From: UBA6814 sp040753075
Lineage (GTDB): Bacteria > Desulfobacterota > Desulfovibrionia > Desulfovibrionales > Desulfovibrionaceae
NCBI GenBank assembly: GCA_040753075.1
Contig: JBFMHA010000007.1
Coordinates: 1 to 64,000, forward strand
Direction: 5' to 3'
Length of the DNA stretch: 64,000 nucleotides
Positions 43,739-52,647 of the stretch are shown here, one piece after another. Both the position numbers and the translations under genes were made by a program. The notes under the pieces were generated by a model. The model ran no database searches. It was not told the DNA's origin and worked only from the letters and a program-made list of their open reading frames with translations. How positions within the stretch are numbered: the first letter of the stretch is position 1; each line of letters begins with the position of its first letter.

Positions 43739-45406
43739 ATGGACACCCGGCAGTACGCCAGGCTGCGCGCGAAGCTCCTCCTCACGGTCCTGAGCTTCTC
43801 CCTCATCCCCTTGTTCGCCTTGGGGCTCTTCATCTACGACCAGTTTTCCGCCACCTATACCCAACAGGTGGAGGACAACCTCCGCATGGTGGTGGACAAC
43901 AAGCGCCACGGCATCGACATCTTCATCGAGGAGCGGGTGGCCCAGCTGCGCACCCTGGCCGCCACCCATACCCTGGCCCAGATCCGCGACGAGCAGTACC
44001 TGGCCAAGGTCTTCGACACCATGCAGTCCAGCTCCAAGGCCTTCGTGGACATCGGGGTCATCGACAGCCTCGGCGGCCATGTGGCCTATGTGGGGCCCTT
44101 TCCCCAACTGCACGAGGTGAACTACAGCCAGACCGAGTGGTTCAACGCGGTGATGCGCAGCGGGGTCCATGTGAGCGACGTGTTCCTGGGCTTCCGCAAC
44201 TTCCCTCACGTGATCATCGCGGTGGCCCGGCGGGAGGCCGGCTCCACCTGGATCCTGCGGGCCACCATCGATTCGGAGATCTTCAACACCCTGGTGCGCA
44301 GCGTCCAGGCGGGACGCAGCGGCGACGCCTTCCTGGTGAACCCGGGAGGCCTGCTCCAGACCCCCAGCCGCGGCGGCGGCGCGGCCATGGTCAAGGCTGA
44401 CATGCCTCCGCCCGCGCGGTTCAGCGGGGTGCGGGTGGAGGACATGCGCATCGGCAAGCGCCCGGTCATCGCCGGTTCGGCCTGGCTGGAGAACGCCCAC
44501 TGGCTCCTGGTGGTGAGCGTGGACCCGGGCGAGGCCCTGAGCCCGCTCTTCACCACCCATTCCTTCGTCATCGCCATGGTCGTCGCCGGGGCTCTGGTGA
44601 TCTTCACCGGCGCATACCTGGTGGCCCGGCACATCACCCGCACCCTCATGGCCGCGGAGCAGGAGAAGGCGGTGCTCGACGCCTCCCTCATGCAGTCCGG
44701 CAAGATGGCGGCCCTGGGCAAGCTGGCTGCGGGCATCGCCCACGAGGTCAACAACCCCCTCACCCTCATCCGGGAGAGCGCGGGCTGGTTCAAGGACCTC
44801 CTGTCCGAAGAGAATCCGGACGGCATCAAGAGCTACCAGGAGATGCTCGCGGCCGCGGACAAGATCGAGCAGCACGTGGACCGGGCCAAGAAGGTGACCC
44901 ACCGCATGCTGGGCTTCGCCCGGCGCATGGAGCCGGTGCGCGAGAACGTGGACCTCTCCCGCCTGGCGGAGCAGACCGTCCAGTTCCTGGAGAACGAGGC
45001 CCTGTACCGCAACATCGCCATCCGGAAGTACTTCGCCGAGGACCTGCCGGTGGTGGTCTCGGACACGGCCCAGATCCAGCAGGTGGCGCTGAACATCCTG
45101 GAGAACGCCATCGACGCCATCGGCAAGGACGGGACCATCACCCTGGCCACCATGCTGGACGAGAAGGCCGGGCGGGTGATCCTGTCCGTCACCGACACCG
45201 GTCCGGGCATCCCGCCCGAGCACATGACGCGGATATTCGACCCCTTCTTCACCACCAAGAACGTGGGCGAGGGCACCGGCCTGGGCCTGTCCATCGCCTA
45301 CGGCATCGTGGAGAAGCTGGGCGGGCATCTTTCCGTGCAGAGCGAGGTGGGCGCGGGCACCACCTTCAATGTGGCCTTGCCGGTGGGCGAGGGGCATGTG
45401 GTATAA
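43739..45406 (+). CDS. Sensor histidine kinase with periplasmic Cache domain
   Basis: This 555-aa kinase has TM1 (about 12-33), a double-Cache-like sensor (about 40-270), TM2 (FVIAMVVAGALVIFTGAYLV), a HisKA domain with H335 (GIAHEVNNPL) and an HATPase domain (NILENAIDAIG, DTGPGIP, GTGLGLSIA). The start at 43739 gives MDTRQYARLR. The adjacent receiver 2, 18 bp downstream, is the likely partner. Confidence 0.93.
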   Translation: MDTRQYARLRAKLLLTVLSFSLIPLFALGLFIYDQFSATYTQQVEDNLRMVVDNKRHGIDIFIEERVAQLRTLAATHTLAQIRDEQYLAKVFDTMQSSSKAFVDIGVIDSLGGHVAYVGPFPQLHEVNYSQTEWFNAVMRSGVHVSDVFLGFRNFPHVIIAVARREAGSTWILRATIDSEIFNTLVRSVQAGRSGDAFLVNPGGLLQTPSRGGGAAMVKADMPPPARFSGVRVEDMRIGKRPVIAGSAWLENAHWLLVVSVDPGEALSPLFTTHSFVIAMVVAGALVIFTGAYLVARHITRTLMAAEQEKAVLDASLMQSGKMAALGKLAAGIAHEVNNPLTLIRESAGWFKDLLSEENPDGIKSYQEMLAAADKIEQHVDRAKKVTHRMLGFARRMEPVRENVDLSRLAEQTVQFLENEALYRNIAIRKYFAEDLPVVVSDTAQIQQVALNILENAIDAIGKDGTITLATMLDEKAGRVILSVTDTGPGIPPEHMTRIFDPFFTTKNVGEGTGLGLSIAYGIVEKLGGHLSVQSEVGAGTTFNVALPVGEGHVV

Positions 45407-45424
45407 TAATCCGAGGGGGTGGGC

Positions 45425-45823
45425 ATGACGGCGACACGGGTGCTGGTGGTGGACGACGAGGCCGATTTCACGGCCCTCTTCGCCAAACGCTTCAGCAAGC
45501 GCGGCCTGGAGGTGGCGGTGGCGTCCGGGGGCGCAGAGGGACTGGCCCACCTGGCCGCCCACGAGGCGGACGTGGTGGTGCTGGACGTGATGATGCCGGG
45601 CATGGACGGCATCGAGACCCTGAAGGAGCTCAAGAAGCGCCACCCGGACGTGGAGGTCATCATGCTCACCGGGCACGGCTCGGTGGACTCGGGGCTCAAG
45701 GGCCTGTCCCTGGGGGCCTTCGACTACGTGATGAAGCCCTTCCAGATCGAGGACATGATGGAGCGCATCGCCAAGGCCAGCGACCGGGCCCGGATCAACC
45801 GCCGGCGGAGGGCCGGGGGATGA
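45425..45823 (+). CDS. Receiver-only response regulator 2
   Basis: This 132-aa single receiver has D10/D11, D54 (VVVLDVMMPGMDG), IMLTGHG and YVMKPFQ. The ATG at 45425 has a G-rich Shine-Dalgarno; a GTG at 45419 is in frame. It overlaps the next kinase gene by 4 bp (ATGA), so it lies within one operon with both kinases. Confidence 0.92.
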   Translation: MTATRVLVVDDEADFTALFAKRFSKRGLEVAVASGGAEGLAHLAAHEADVVVLDVMMPGMDGIETLKELKKRHPDVEVIMLTGHGSVDSGLKGLSLGAFDYVMKPFQIEDMMERIAKASDRARINRRRRAGG

Positions 45824-46782
45824 GCCCGTTCGCGGCGTCGGTCCGTCCCGCCGGCCGGGAGGTCTGGCTGCGGACGGCCGGTCCGGCCCTGGCCGGGGCG
45901 GCCCTGGTCCTGGCCGGGGGGCTGGCGGGTCCGACCCTGGCCGCGCTCCTGGCCGTCCCGGCCGGAGCCGGGGCCTGGCTCTGGGCGCGGCGGCTCCGCC
46001 TGCGCCAGGAGAGGGCCGCCGGTCTGGACCTCAACGAGCGGCTCATCCAGTCCCAGAAGATGGCCGCCCTGGGCGAGATCGCCTCGGGCATCGCCCACGA
46101 GATCAACACCCCCCTGGCGGTCATCGGCCAGATCGCGGAATGGCAGGAGCACCTGCTCTCCTCGGGCGCGGGGGGGGATGCCGGGGTGGCCCGGGAGCTG
46201 GCCGACACCATCGCCCAGATCCACGCCCAGGTGGAGCGCTGCCGGGACATCACCCACAACATGCTGGCCTTCAGCCGCCGCTCCGACGCCATCTACCAGG
46301 AAACGGACCTCGCCCGGCTCCTGGAGGACATGCTCCGGCTGGTGGAGCGCGAGCACCGCTCCAGCGACATCGTTTTTTTGCGTGAGCACGACACGCGCCT
46401 GGGGCCGGTGCTGACCGACCCGCAGCTCCTGCGCCAGGTTGCGCTCAACCTGCTCAACAACGCGGCCCAGGCCGTGATCCGGGACGGGACGGTCACGGTG
46501 ACCACCGGCCTGGGCCAGGACGGACCCTTCTTCTCGGTGCGGGACACCGGGCGGGGCATCGCCCCGGAGAACCTGGGCCGCATCTTCAACCCCTTCTTCA
46601 CCACCAAGCCGCCAGGCGCGGGCACCGGACTCGGGCTGTCCATCTGCCTGGCCATCGTCACCCGCCTGGGCGGGACCATCGCGGTGGACAGCGCGCCGGG
46701 CAAGGGCGCATGCTTCACCGTGCACCTGCCGGCAACCCAGAAACCGCAGGCCCCGGAGCCTGAAAGGAGGCAAGCGCCATGA
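45820..46782 (+). CDS. Histidine kinase with membrane anchor
   Basis: This 320-aa kinase has two hydrophobic N-terminal segments (about 20-56) with no periplasmic sensor. A HisKA domain carries H93 (SGIAHEINTPL), and the HATPase domain has LNLLNNAAQAV, DTGRGIAPEN and GTGLGLSI. It must sense within the membrane or through partners. It overlaps both neighbouring receiver genes by 4 bp. Confidence 0.92.
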   Translation: MSPFAASVRPAGREVWLRTAGPALAGAALVLAGGLAGPTLAALLAVPAGAGAWLWARRLRLRQERAAGLDLNERLIQSQKMAALGEIASGIAHEINTPLAVIGQIAEWQEHLLSSGAGGDAGVARELADTIAQIHAQVERCRDITHNMLAFSRRSDAIYQETDLARLLEDMLRLVEREHRSSDIVFLREHDTRLGPVLTDPQLLRQVALNLLNNAAQAVIRDGTVTVTTGLGQDGPFFSVRDTGRGIAPENLGRIFNPFFTTKPPGAGTGLGLSICLAIVTRLGGTIAVDSAPGKGACFTVHLPATQKPQAPEPERRQAP

Positions 46783-47165
46783 GCGACGCCATCCGTGTCC
46801 TGGTCGTGGACGACGAGGAGGACTTCCGCACCAACCTGGTCAAGCTCCTCGGCATCTCCCCCAACATCACCGCCGCGGCCGTGGGCAGCGGCGAGGCGGC
46901 CCTGGAATGGCTGGCCGCCAACCCCTGCGACGTGGTGCTCCTGGACGTGAAGATGCCCGGCCTGGCGGCCCACGGAACCCTGAAGCGCATCCGGGACGCG
47001 GCCTACCCGGTGGAGGTCATCATCCTCACCGGCCACGCCTCGGTGGACGACGCGGTGGAGCTCATGAACCTGGGGGCCTTCGACTACCTGCTCAAGCCCT
47101 GCTCCACCCGGGAGATCGTCAAGAAGGTCGTCTGGGCCCACGAGTCCCATCTGGGCAAGAAGTAG
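46779..47165 (+). CDS. Receiver-only response regulator 3
   Basis: This 128-aa single receiver has D11/D12, D56 (VVLLDVKMPGLAA), IILTGHA and YLLKPCS. It lacks an output domain. It is the last gene of the cluster, followed by a strong terminator. Three receiver-only proteins and two kinases suggest a phosphorelay or a shared phosphate sink. Confidence 0.92.
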   Translation: MSDAIRVLVVDDEEDFRTNLVKLLGISPNITAAAVGSGEAALEWLAANPCDVVLLDVKMPGLAAHGTLKRIRDAAYPVEVIILTGHASVDDAVELMNLGAFDYLLKPCSTREIVKKVVWAHESHLGKK

Positions 47166-47167
47166 AA

Positions 47168-47202
47168 CAAGCCCCTCCGCGGGAGCGGAGGGGCTTGCGT
47201 TT
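47168..47202. terminator. Strong bidirectional hairpin terminator
   Basis: A perfect 13-bp stem, CAAGCCCCTCCGC (47168-47180) with GCGGAGGGGCTTG (47185-47197), has a GGGA loop. A short T-run (CGTTTCG) follows on the plus strand. It separates the signalling operon from convergent hsp20. Confidence 0.8.
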
Positions 47203-47219
47203 CGCGCGCCCGGCCGGGG

Positions 47220-47633
47220 CTAGGCGGATTCGATGGTGATCTTGCGCGGCTTCACCGCCTCGGACTTGGGCAGGGTGATGCGCAGGATGCCGTCGGCGTA
47301 GCGGGCCGCCGCCTTGTCCTTGTCCACCGGCGCGCCCAGGGTGATGATCCGCTGGAAGGTCCCGGCCACCCGCTCCTGGCGGTAGAAGCGGCCGGACTGG
47401 GCGGGCCGCTCTCCCTTCACCGTGAGGTTGCGCTCGGTGAGGGTGAGATCAACCTTGGCTGCGTCCACCCCCGGCATGTCCAGGTCCACGTAGTAGTTGT
47501 CGCGGTCCTCGGCCAGGTTCACCAGGGGGTAGGCGGTGCGGCGCTGGCTGATGAGCAGCGGCCGCGCGGCCTCGTCCATGATCCGGGCGATCTCCCGCGG
47601 GAGATCATAGAAGCTGTTGAAATCTATGACCAT
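47220..47633 (-). CDS. Small heat shock protein, Hsp20 family
   Basis: This 137-aa chaperone has an alpha-crystallin domain (about 38-130): YYVDLDMPGVDAAKVDLTL, NLTVKGER, ERVAGTFQRIITLGAPVD and YADGILRITLPKSE. The C-terminal anchoring motif appears as RKITIE. It prevents aggregation of unfolded proteins. GGAG lies upstream of the ATG; no clear sigma-32 promoter or ROSE-type element is visible. Confidence 0.93.
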   Translation of the reverse strand: MVIDFNSFYDLPREIARIMDEAARPLLISQRRTAYPLVNLAEDRDNYYVDLDMPGVDAAKVDLTLTERNLTVKGERPAQSGRFYRQERVAGTFQRIITLGAPVDKDKAAARYADGILRITLPKSEAVKPRKITIESA

Positions 47634-47997
47634 AGCTCCAGCCTCCGGGGTTGTCTAGTGCGCCTCCGGTCCCCGCCAAGAGCCCGGCCGGCGCCGGGCT
47701 CCTGGAGGAAACCGGACGGCTGCCGCATCCGTCCGGAACGTGGCCCGGCATGGCGCCGGCTCCACGGCCGCCGGGACCGGGCGGGTGGGATCTGCCCGCC
47801 CGGAGCCCGCCGGTTCGCCAGAAAAAAAATCCCGCCTTGCGGACCGTCAAGTCCCCCTTCCGGAAAAAATATCCTGCCATTCCAGCGCGTTGTCGTGTGG
47901 CGGAGGCGGCAGGCCGGGCCTGCGGCAGGGGGCGGCCTTGACGCGGCAGGATCGGGCATTTACCACGCACGTATCTTTTCAATAGCAAGGAATCCCC
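47634..47997. other. Intergenic region, 364 bp
   Basis: This is the divergent gap between hsp20 and gmd. A possible weak promoter for gmd is TTGACG (47938-47943), 17 bp, TACCAC (47961-47966). An A-tract lies at about 47821-47829. No gene is seen. Confidence 0.35.
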
Positions 47998-49083
47998 ATG
48001 AAGAAGGCGCTCATCACCGGAATCACCGGCCAGGACGGCGCGTACCTGGCCTCGCTCCTGCTGTCCAAGGGCTACGAGGTGCACGGCATCAAGCGCCGCT
48101 CCTCCTCGTTCAACACCGCCCGGGTGGACCATCTCTACCGCGATCCGCACGAGTCCGGGGTCACGTTCTTCATGCACTACGGCGACCTCACGGACTCCAC
48201 CAACCTCATCCGGATCATGGCCAAGGTGCGGCCGGACGAGATCTACAACCTGGCGGCCCAGAGCCACGTGGCGGTGTCCTTCGAGAGTCCGGAGTACACG
48301 GCCAACGCCGACGCCCTGGGCTCCCTGCGCATCCTGGAGGCCATGCGCATCCTGGGCATGGAGAAGACCGCCCGGTTCTACCAGGCCTCCACCAGCGAGA
48401 TGTACGGCAAGGTGCGGGAGACCCCCCAGACCGAGACCACCCCGTTCTACCCGCGCAGCCCCTACGCCGCAGCCAAGGTGTACGCTTACTGGATCACGGT
48501 GAACTACCGCGAGGCGTACGGCATGTACGCCTGCAACGGGATCCTCTTCAACCACGAGAGCCCGGTGCGGGGCGAAACCTTCGTGACCCGCAAGGTCACC
48601 CGGGCCGTGGCCCGCATCAAGCTGGGCCTGCAGGACTGCCTGTACCTGGGCAACCTGGACGCCAAGCGGGACTGGGGCCACGCCAAGGACTACGTGAAGG
48701 CCATGTGGCTCATGCTCCAGCAGGAGGAGCCCGAGGACTTCGTCATCGCCACTGGCGAGACCCATTCGGTGCGGGAGTTCGTCGAGCGGGCCTTCGCCTG
48801 CGTGGACGTCCGCCTCGCGTGGGAGGGCGAGGGCGTGGACGAGGTCGGCCGGGACACGGCCACGGGCAAGGTCCTGGTGAAGATCGACCCGCGCTATTTC
48901 CGGCCCACCGAGGTGGATTTCCTGCTGGGAGACGCCGCCAAGGCCAGGGAGAAGCTGGGCTGGGAGCCCAAGATCCGGTTCGGCGACCTGGTGACGGGCA
49001 TGGTGGCCGCGGACCTCACGGAGGCCGAACGCGACCAGCTCTGCCGCTCCCAGGGCTTCGCCACCTTCAACAACTACGAGTAG
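47998..49083 (+). CDS. gmd: GDP-mannose 4,6-dehydratase
   Basis: This 361-aa enzyme converts GDP-mannose to GDP-4-keto-6-deoxymannose for fucose- or rhamnose-type surface sugars. The Rossmann motif GITGQDGAYLA, the SxS region YQASTSEMYGKV, the catalytic YxxxK (YAAAK) and NHESPVRGETFVTRKVTRAV are diagnostic. Its 3' end overlaps convergent thiE by 10 bp. No other sugar-nucleotide gene is nearby. Confidence 0.95.
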   Translation: MKKALITGITGQDGAYLASLLLSKGYEVHGIKRRSSSFNTARVDHLYRDPHESGVTFFMHYGDLTDSTNLIRIMAKVRPDEIYNLAAQSHVAVSFESPEYTANADALGSLRILEAMRILGMEKTARFYQASTSEMYGKVRETPQTETTPFYPRSPYAAAKVYAYWITVNYREAYGMYACNGILFNHESPVRGETFVTRKVTRAVARIKLGLQDCLYLGNLDAKRDWGHAKDYVKAMWLMLQQEEPEDFVIATGETHSVREFVERAFACVDVRLAWEGEGVDEVGRDTATGKVLVKIDPRYFRPTEVDFLLGDAAKAREKLGWEPKIRFGDLVTGMVAADLTEAERDQLCRSQGFATFNNYE

Positions 49084-49724
49084 CGGGTCCGCGCCCCCCG
49101 CACCGCGGCCAGCAGGGACGAGGCCGCGTCGCGCGGGGAGTCCGCGGCGCAGATGGCCGAGACCACGGCCACGCCGCGGGCCCCGGCCCGGACGACCTCG
49201 CCCGCGTTGGCCGGCCCGATGCCGCCGATGCCCACCAGCACGTGCCGCGACCAGGCGGCCAGGTCCGCCAGGCCGGCCAGGCCCCAGGCCGGGCCGGCGT
49301 CGGTCTTGGTGGGGGTGGCGAACACCGGGCTCACGCCCAGATAGTCCACGTCCAGGGCCTCGGCCTCCCGGGCCTGGTCCGGGGTCTCCACGGACAGGCC
49401 GATGAGGGCGTCGGGCCCCAGGATGGCCCGGGCCGCGGCATAGGGCAGATCGGACTGGCCCAGGTGCGCGCCGTCGGCGCCCGCGGCCAGGGCCACATCC
49501 ACCCGGTCGTTGACGAGCAGGGGCACTCCCCGGGGAGCGAGCCGGGCCTTGATGGCCCGGGCCAGGTCCAGGAACTCCCGGGTGTCGGCCAGCTTTTCCC
49601 GCAGCTGCACCACCCCTGCGCCGCCGGCCACTGCCGCCTCCACCACGTCCAGAAGCTCCCGGCCGCGGGCCAGGCCCCGGTCCGTGACCAGGTACACCGC
49701 GGGGTCGAAGACCGGCCGGGCCAT
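49074..49724 (-). CDS. thiE: Thiamine-phosphate synthase
   Basis: This 216-aa enzyme joins HMP-PP and thiazole phosphate to make thiamine phosphate. YLVTDRGL, GVVQLREK, LLVNDRVDVALAAGADGAHL, GQSDLP and GIGGIGPANAGEVVRAGARG are ThiE signatures. The ATG at 49724 overlaps the thiM stop by one base (a GTG at 49727 is an alternative), so the genes are coupled. Confidence 0.95.
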   Translation of the reverse strand: MARPVFDPAVYLVTDRGLARGRELLDVVEAAVAGGAGVVQLREKLADTREFLDLARAIKARLAPRGVPLLVNDRVDVALAAGADGAHLGQSDLPYAAARAILGPDALIGLSVETPDQAREAEALDVDYLGVSPVFATPTKTDAGPAWGLAGLADLAAWSRHVLVGIGGIGPANAGEVVRAGARGVAVVSAICAADSPRDAASSLLAAVRGARTRYS

Positions 49725-50521
49725 CACGCCGCCTTGAGCCGGGCGTCCAGGTCCCGGGCGCCCATGCGGTGCAGGGCGTCGCGGAAGGCCGCCTCGAAGG
49801 AGCCCGGGCCCGCGGCCGTGTCCGCGGCCATCTCCGCCGCCACCTTCATCACCCCCATGCCGGCCAGGGCGGCGTCCATGGGCGTGTCGGCCACGGCCAG
49901 GAACGCGCCCACGATGGCGGTGGCGGCGCAGCCCATGCCCGTGACCTGGGGGGTCAGGGGGCTGCCCCCGGACAGGCGCAGGTCGCGCTCCCCGTCGGTG
50001 AGGAAGTCCACGGCCCCGCTGGCCACGGCTACGCAGCCGTAGGTGCGGGCCAGGGTGCGGGCGGCCTCTTCCGCGGCGTCGCTTCCGTGCACGCTGTCCA
50101 CGCCCTTGGTGGCCCCGGCGGCTCCGGCCAGGGCCATGATCTCCGAGGCGTTGCCCCGGATCACCGCGGGCCTGCCCACGTTGGCCAGGGCCAGGGAGGT
50201 GGCGGTGCGCAGCCTGGATGCCCCCGCGCCCACCGGGTCCAGGGCCACGGGCAGGCCGCGCTCCGCGGCCAGGCGGGCGGCCAGGCGCATGCCCGCGATC
50301 CAGTGCGGGGACAAGGTGCCGATGTTGAGCACCAGGGCGCCGGCCAGGCCGAGGAGCTCCTCCAGCTCCTCCTCGGCGTGGGCCATGATGGGCGAGGCGC
50401 CCAGGCTGAGCAGGGCGTTGGCCGTGGAGTTCATGACCACGAAGTTGGTGATGTTGTGCACCAGGGGGCGGCGCTGGCGCAGGGCGTCGAGCAGGGCGTG
50501 GACGGTGGCGGCGTGGGACAT
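49724..50521 (-). CDS. thiM: Hydroxyethylthiazole kinase
   Basis: This 265-aa kinase phosphorylates the thiazole precursor in thiamine salvage. VHNITNFVVMNSTANALLSL, GASPIMAH, LDPVGAGAS, RGNASEI and the C-terminal anion-hole motif TGMGCAATA are diagnostic. With thiE it forms a salvage branch. I found no TPP riboswitch upstream of this gene or of the transporter gene. Confidence 0.95.
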   Translation of the reverse strand: MSHAATVHALLDALRQRRPLVHNITNFVVMNSTANALLSLGASPIMAHAEEELEELLGLAGALVLNIGTLSPHWIAGMRLAARLAAERGLPVALDPVGAGASRLRTATSLALANVGRPAVIRGNASEIMALAGAAGATKGVDSVHGSDAAEEAARTLARTYGCVAVASGAVDFLTDGERDLRLSGGSPLTPQVTGMGCAATAIVGAFLAVADTPMDAALAGMGVMKVAAEMAADTAAGPGSFEAAFRDALHRMGARDLDARLKAA

Positions 50522-50575
50522 GGGAACCTCCTGGAAAAGAGTGATCGGATTATCGGGCCGGGGGCAAGGGGTCGC

Positions 50576-51769
50576 TCAGCGGGGCGCGTCTCCCGGGGGC
50601 AGGCGCAGGAGGCGCAGGAGCCAGAGCCCGGCGAGCAGGGCCAGGCCCAGCGCCGAGAAGCCCAGGTCGAAGCGGCCGTGATCCCCGGCCCAGCCGAGCA
50701 GGAAGGGAGCCAGGCCGTTGCCCGCCAGTGCGGCCATCGGAACGATGAGGGAGATGGCCACGTTGCGGATGCGCTCCGGGAAGAGGCGCGCCGCCGCAGT
50801 GAGCCCGGCCGGGAAGAAGAGCGCCGACAGGGCGGGCTGGAGCAGCACCGCGGCCTTGAGCGCGCCCCCTTCGGCCAGGCCGATGCCCAGGGTCATGGCC
50901 CCGGTGAAGGCCAGGGAGGCCGCGGCCACCCGCAACGCGCCGACCCGGTCCACCAGGAGGCCCGCGGCCAGGACCAGGAAGGGCCCGGCCAGGCGGGATG
51001 CGGCGAGCAGTGCGTTGGTTTCGGCCAGGGGCAGGCCGCGCACCTCGTGCAGGTACAGGGGGAGCATGGCGAAGGGGCCGAAGGATGCGCCCACGATGAG
51101 GGAGAGCAGGCCGGTGATGGCCCAGAAGCCAGGGAAGGTCAGCACCTCGCGCAGGACCGCGGGACGGGGGGATTCGCCCGGGGCGGGCTCGGGCCCGGGC
51201 AGCCTGGCCGCGGCCCAGGCCATGCCCAGGGCGGCCGCGGCCAGGACGGTCAGGAACGCGCGCCACGACGCGGCCCCGGCCGCGGCGGCCAGGGCCGGGG
51301 CCAGGATGAAGGAGAGGGTGGGTCCCAGTTCGTGGATGGCGATGCCCTTGCCCCAGTGGCGGGGGTGCAGGGTCGCGGTGATGAGGGCCATGCCCGAGGG
51401 GAAGTAGAGCCCTGCCGCCGCGCCCAGGCCGGCCAGGGCCAGGCTGAGGGATTCGAAGCCGGGAGCGGCGGCCGCGGCCAGGAGGGAGAGCGCCAGGCCG
51501 GCGGAGGAGAGGACGATGGTGCGGCGGTGGCCCAGGCGCTTGGCCGCGAACCCGGACAGGGCCAGGGTCAGGGAGAAGGCCGCAGACAGGGGCAGGAACA
51601 GCCCGCCGGCCGCGGCGTGGGAGATGCCGTACTCGGCCTCCAGCGCGGGCAGGTAGGGGGCCAGCCCGATGCGCGCCAGGAAATTGCAGAGGAAGGCCCC
51701 GGTGCAGAGCAGCACCACCGGCAGGGCGGCGCGGAAGGTCTGGGGCGGATGGGGCGGGGCGGCGGACAT
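50576..51769 (-). CDS. MFS transporter
   Basis: This 397-aa protein has 12 predicted TM helices. The loop GFAAKRLGHRRTIVLSSAG between helices 2 and 3 is the MFS motif, and GLLVDRVGALRV is its C-terminal repeat. The ATG at 51769 is preferred; the extension to 51832 is low complexity. It precedes thiM by 54 bp on the same strand, so import of a thiamine precursor is possible but not shown. Confidence 0.85.
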   Translation of the reverse strand: MSAAPPHPPQTFRAALPVVLLCTGAFLCNFLARIGLAPYLPALEAEYGISHAAAGGLFLPLSAAFSLTLALSGFAAKRLGHRRTIVLSSAGLALSLLAAAAAPGFESLSLALAGLGAAAGLYFPSGMALITATLHPRHWGKGIAIHELGPTLSFILAPALAAAAGAASWRAFLTVLAAAALGMAWAAARLPGPEPAPGESPRPAVLREVLTFPGFWAITGLLSLIVGASFGPFAMLPLYLHEVRGLPLAETNALLAASRLAGPFLVLAAGLLVDRVGALRVAAASLAFTGAMTLGIGLAEGGALKAAVLLQPALSALFFPAGLTAAARLFPERIRNVAISLIVPMAALAGNGLAPFLLGWAGDHGRFDLGFSALGLALLAGLWLLRLLRLPPGDAPR

Positions 51770-52261
51770 GAAAGCGTATCCTGACGGTACGTGGTGTCGC
51801 CTGCTCATGCCAGCCGGAGCGCATCGGGGCAAGAGGAATCTGGGGCCGGGCCGCGCCCGTGGGCGAAGAGAATATCAGTGCTTGAACAGCTCATCGTTTT
51901 TAGGTAGAAATCGCTATGCAATGCCACGTAGTTTTCTTCCGGGTCAATTTTGGGAGGTATTCATAGTATTCTCGGGATGTTAATCAGCTTCTTTCGGTCT
52001 TCTGGCCGCGTTGAACAACTGAAGGCCGAAGAGGGCCCCTGAAGCCGCCGAGAGGCCTCCGGCCGCGTCACGGATCGGGTCCGCAGCGATTCTTCAGGGA
52101 ATTGTGCAGTGGTTTCGGAATATTCCTGAAGCGAACTCCCAATTCCTTTTGTTCCTGGGTGTGGGCAGATATAGGCCATATCAGGGGCGGTATTCGGTTG
52201 CGCTGCCCATAGGTATGTTCCGCGCCAGCGCCCCGCGGGGCGCAGGGCAGGGAGACGTCCA
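51770..52261. other. Intergenic region, 492 bp, AT-richer
   Basis: The region is clearly AT-richer than its neighbours. It holds an inverted repeat CTTCAGGGAAT (52092-52102) with ATTCCTGAAG (52122-52131), one base bulged. No gene, tRNA or riboswitch is recognised. Its base composition suggests acquired or decayed DNA. Confidence 0.4.
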
Positions 52262-52471
52262 ATGCCGGAGATACTCAGCCATGTGTATGACGAGGCAGCG
52301 GAGCGCCTGGAGGTGAGCTTCCACCACCCGACGGCGGGGAAGGTCGTGCGGGTCTATCGGGAGTTCGGAAGGGAGTTGTACGAGGCGTGGCGGCTGGGAG
52401 GGACCCTGGCCGAAACCTTGTTCCTCTCCTTCATGGACGATCACGACGAGGAGCATCTGCTCCACCTATGA
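52262..52471 (+). CDS. Small hypothetical protein
   Basis: This 69-aa ORF starts at ATG with GGGAG 8 bases upstream. The protein (MPEILSHVYDEAAERLEVSF, then GKVVRVYREFGRELYEAWRL) has the size and beta-beta-alpha rhythm of KTSC-like small domains, but the match is weak. Its stop codon spans the left junction of a MITE-like element. Removing the element and one CTAT copy would restore the same stop, so the protein is probably unchanged by the insertion. Confidence 0.5.
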   Translation: MPEILSHVYDEAAERLEVSFHHPTAGKVVRVYREFGRELYEAWRLGGTLAETLFLSFMDDHDEEHLLHL

Positions 52472-52620
52472 GCCTGTCCGACGAATGGGAAAACGTAGCA
52501 ATTTATCGACAATGCGCAAGAATTTTTCGCTCGCATTTGCCCCAGGATCGTTTTTCGCGAGGCTTCGCGGGATGGATCGCGTCTCTGAAAATGACGGATT
52601 TTGATTCACGGGACAGGCTC
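52470..52620. mobile_element. MITE-like element, 151 bp
   Basis: Perfect 10-bp terminal inverted repeats, GAGCCTGTCC (52470-52479) and GGACAGGCTC (52611-52620), flank AT-richer DNA without a gene. The 4-bp direct repeat CTAT borders both sides (52466-52469 and 52621-52624), as expected for a target-site duplication. A NTAN-type 4-bp duplication fits IS5-family mobilisation. No transposase is present, so it would depend on one in trans. Confidence 0.7.
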
Positions 52621-52647
52621 CTATGACCGGCGGTTTTCCGCGCCGTC

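Noticed and set aside
51770..51900. TPP riboswitch before the MFS-thiM-thiE genes
   Set aside because: I looked for the CTGAGA and ACCTGA-type core motifs on the minus strand and did not find them.
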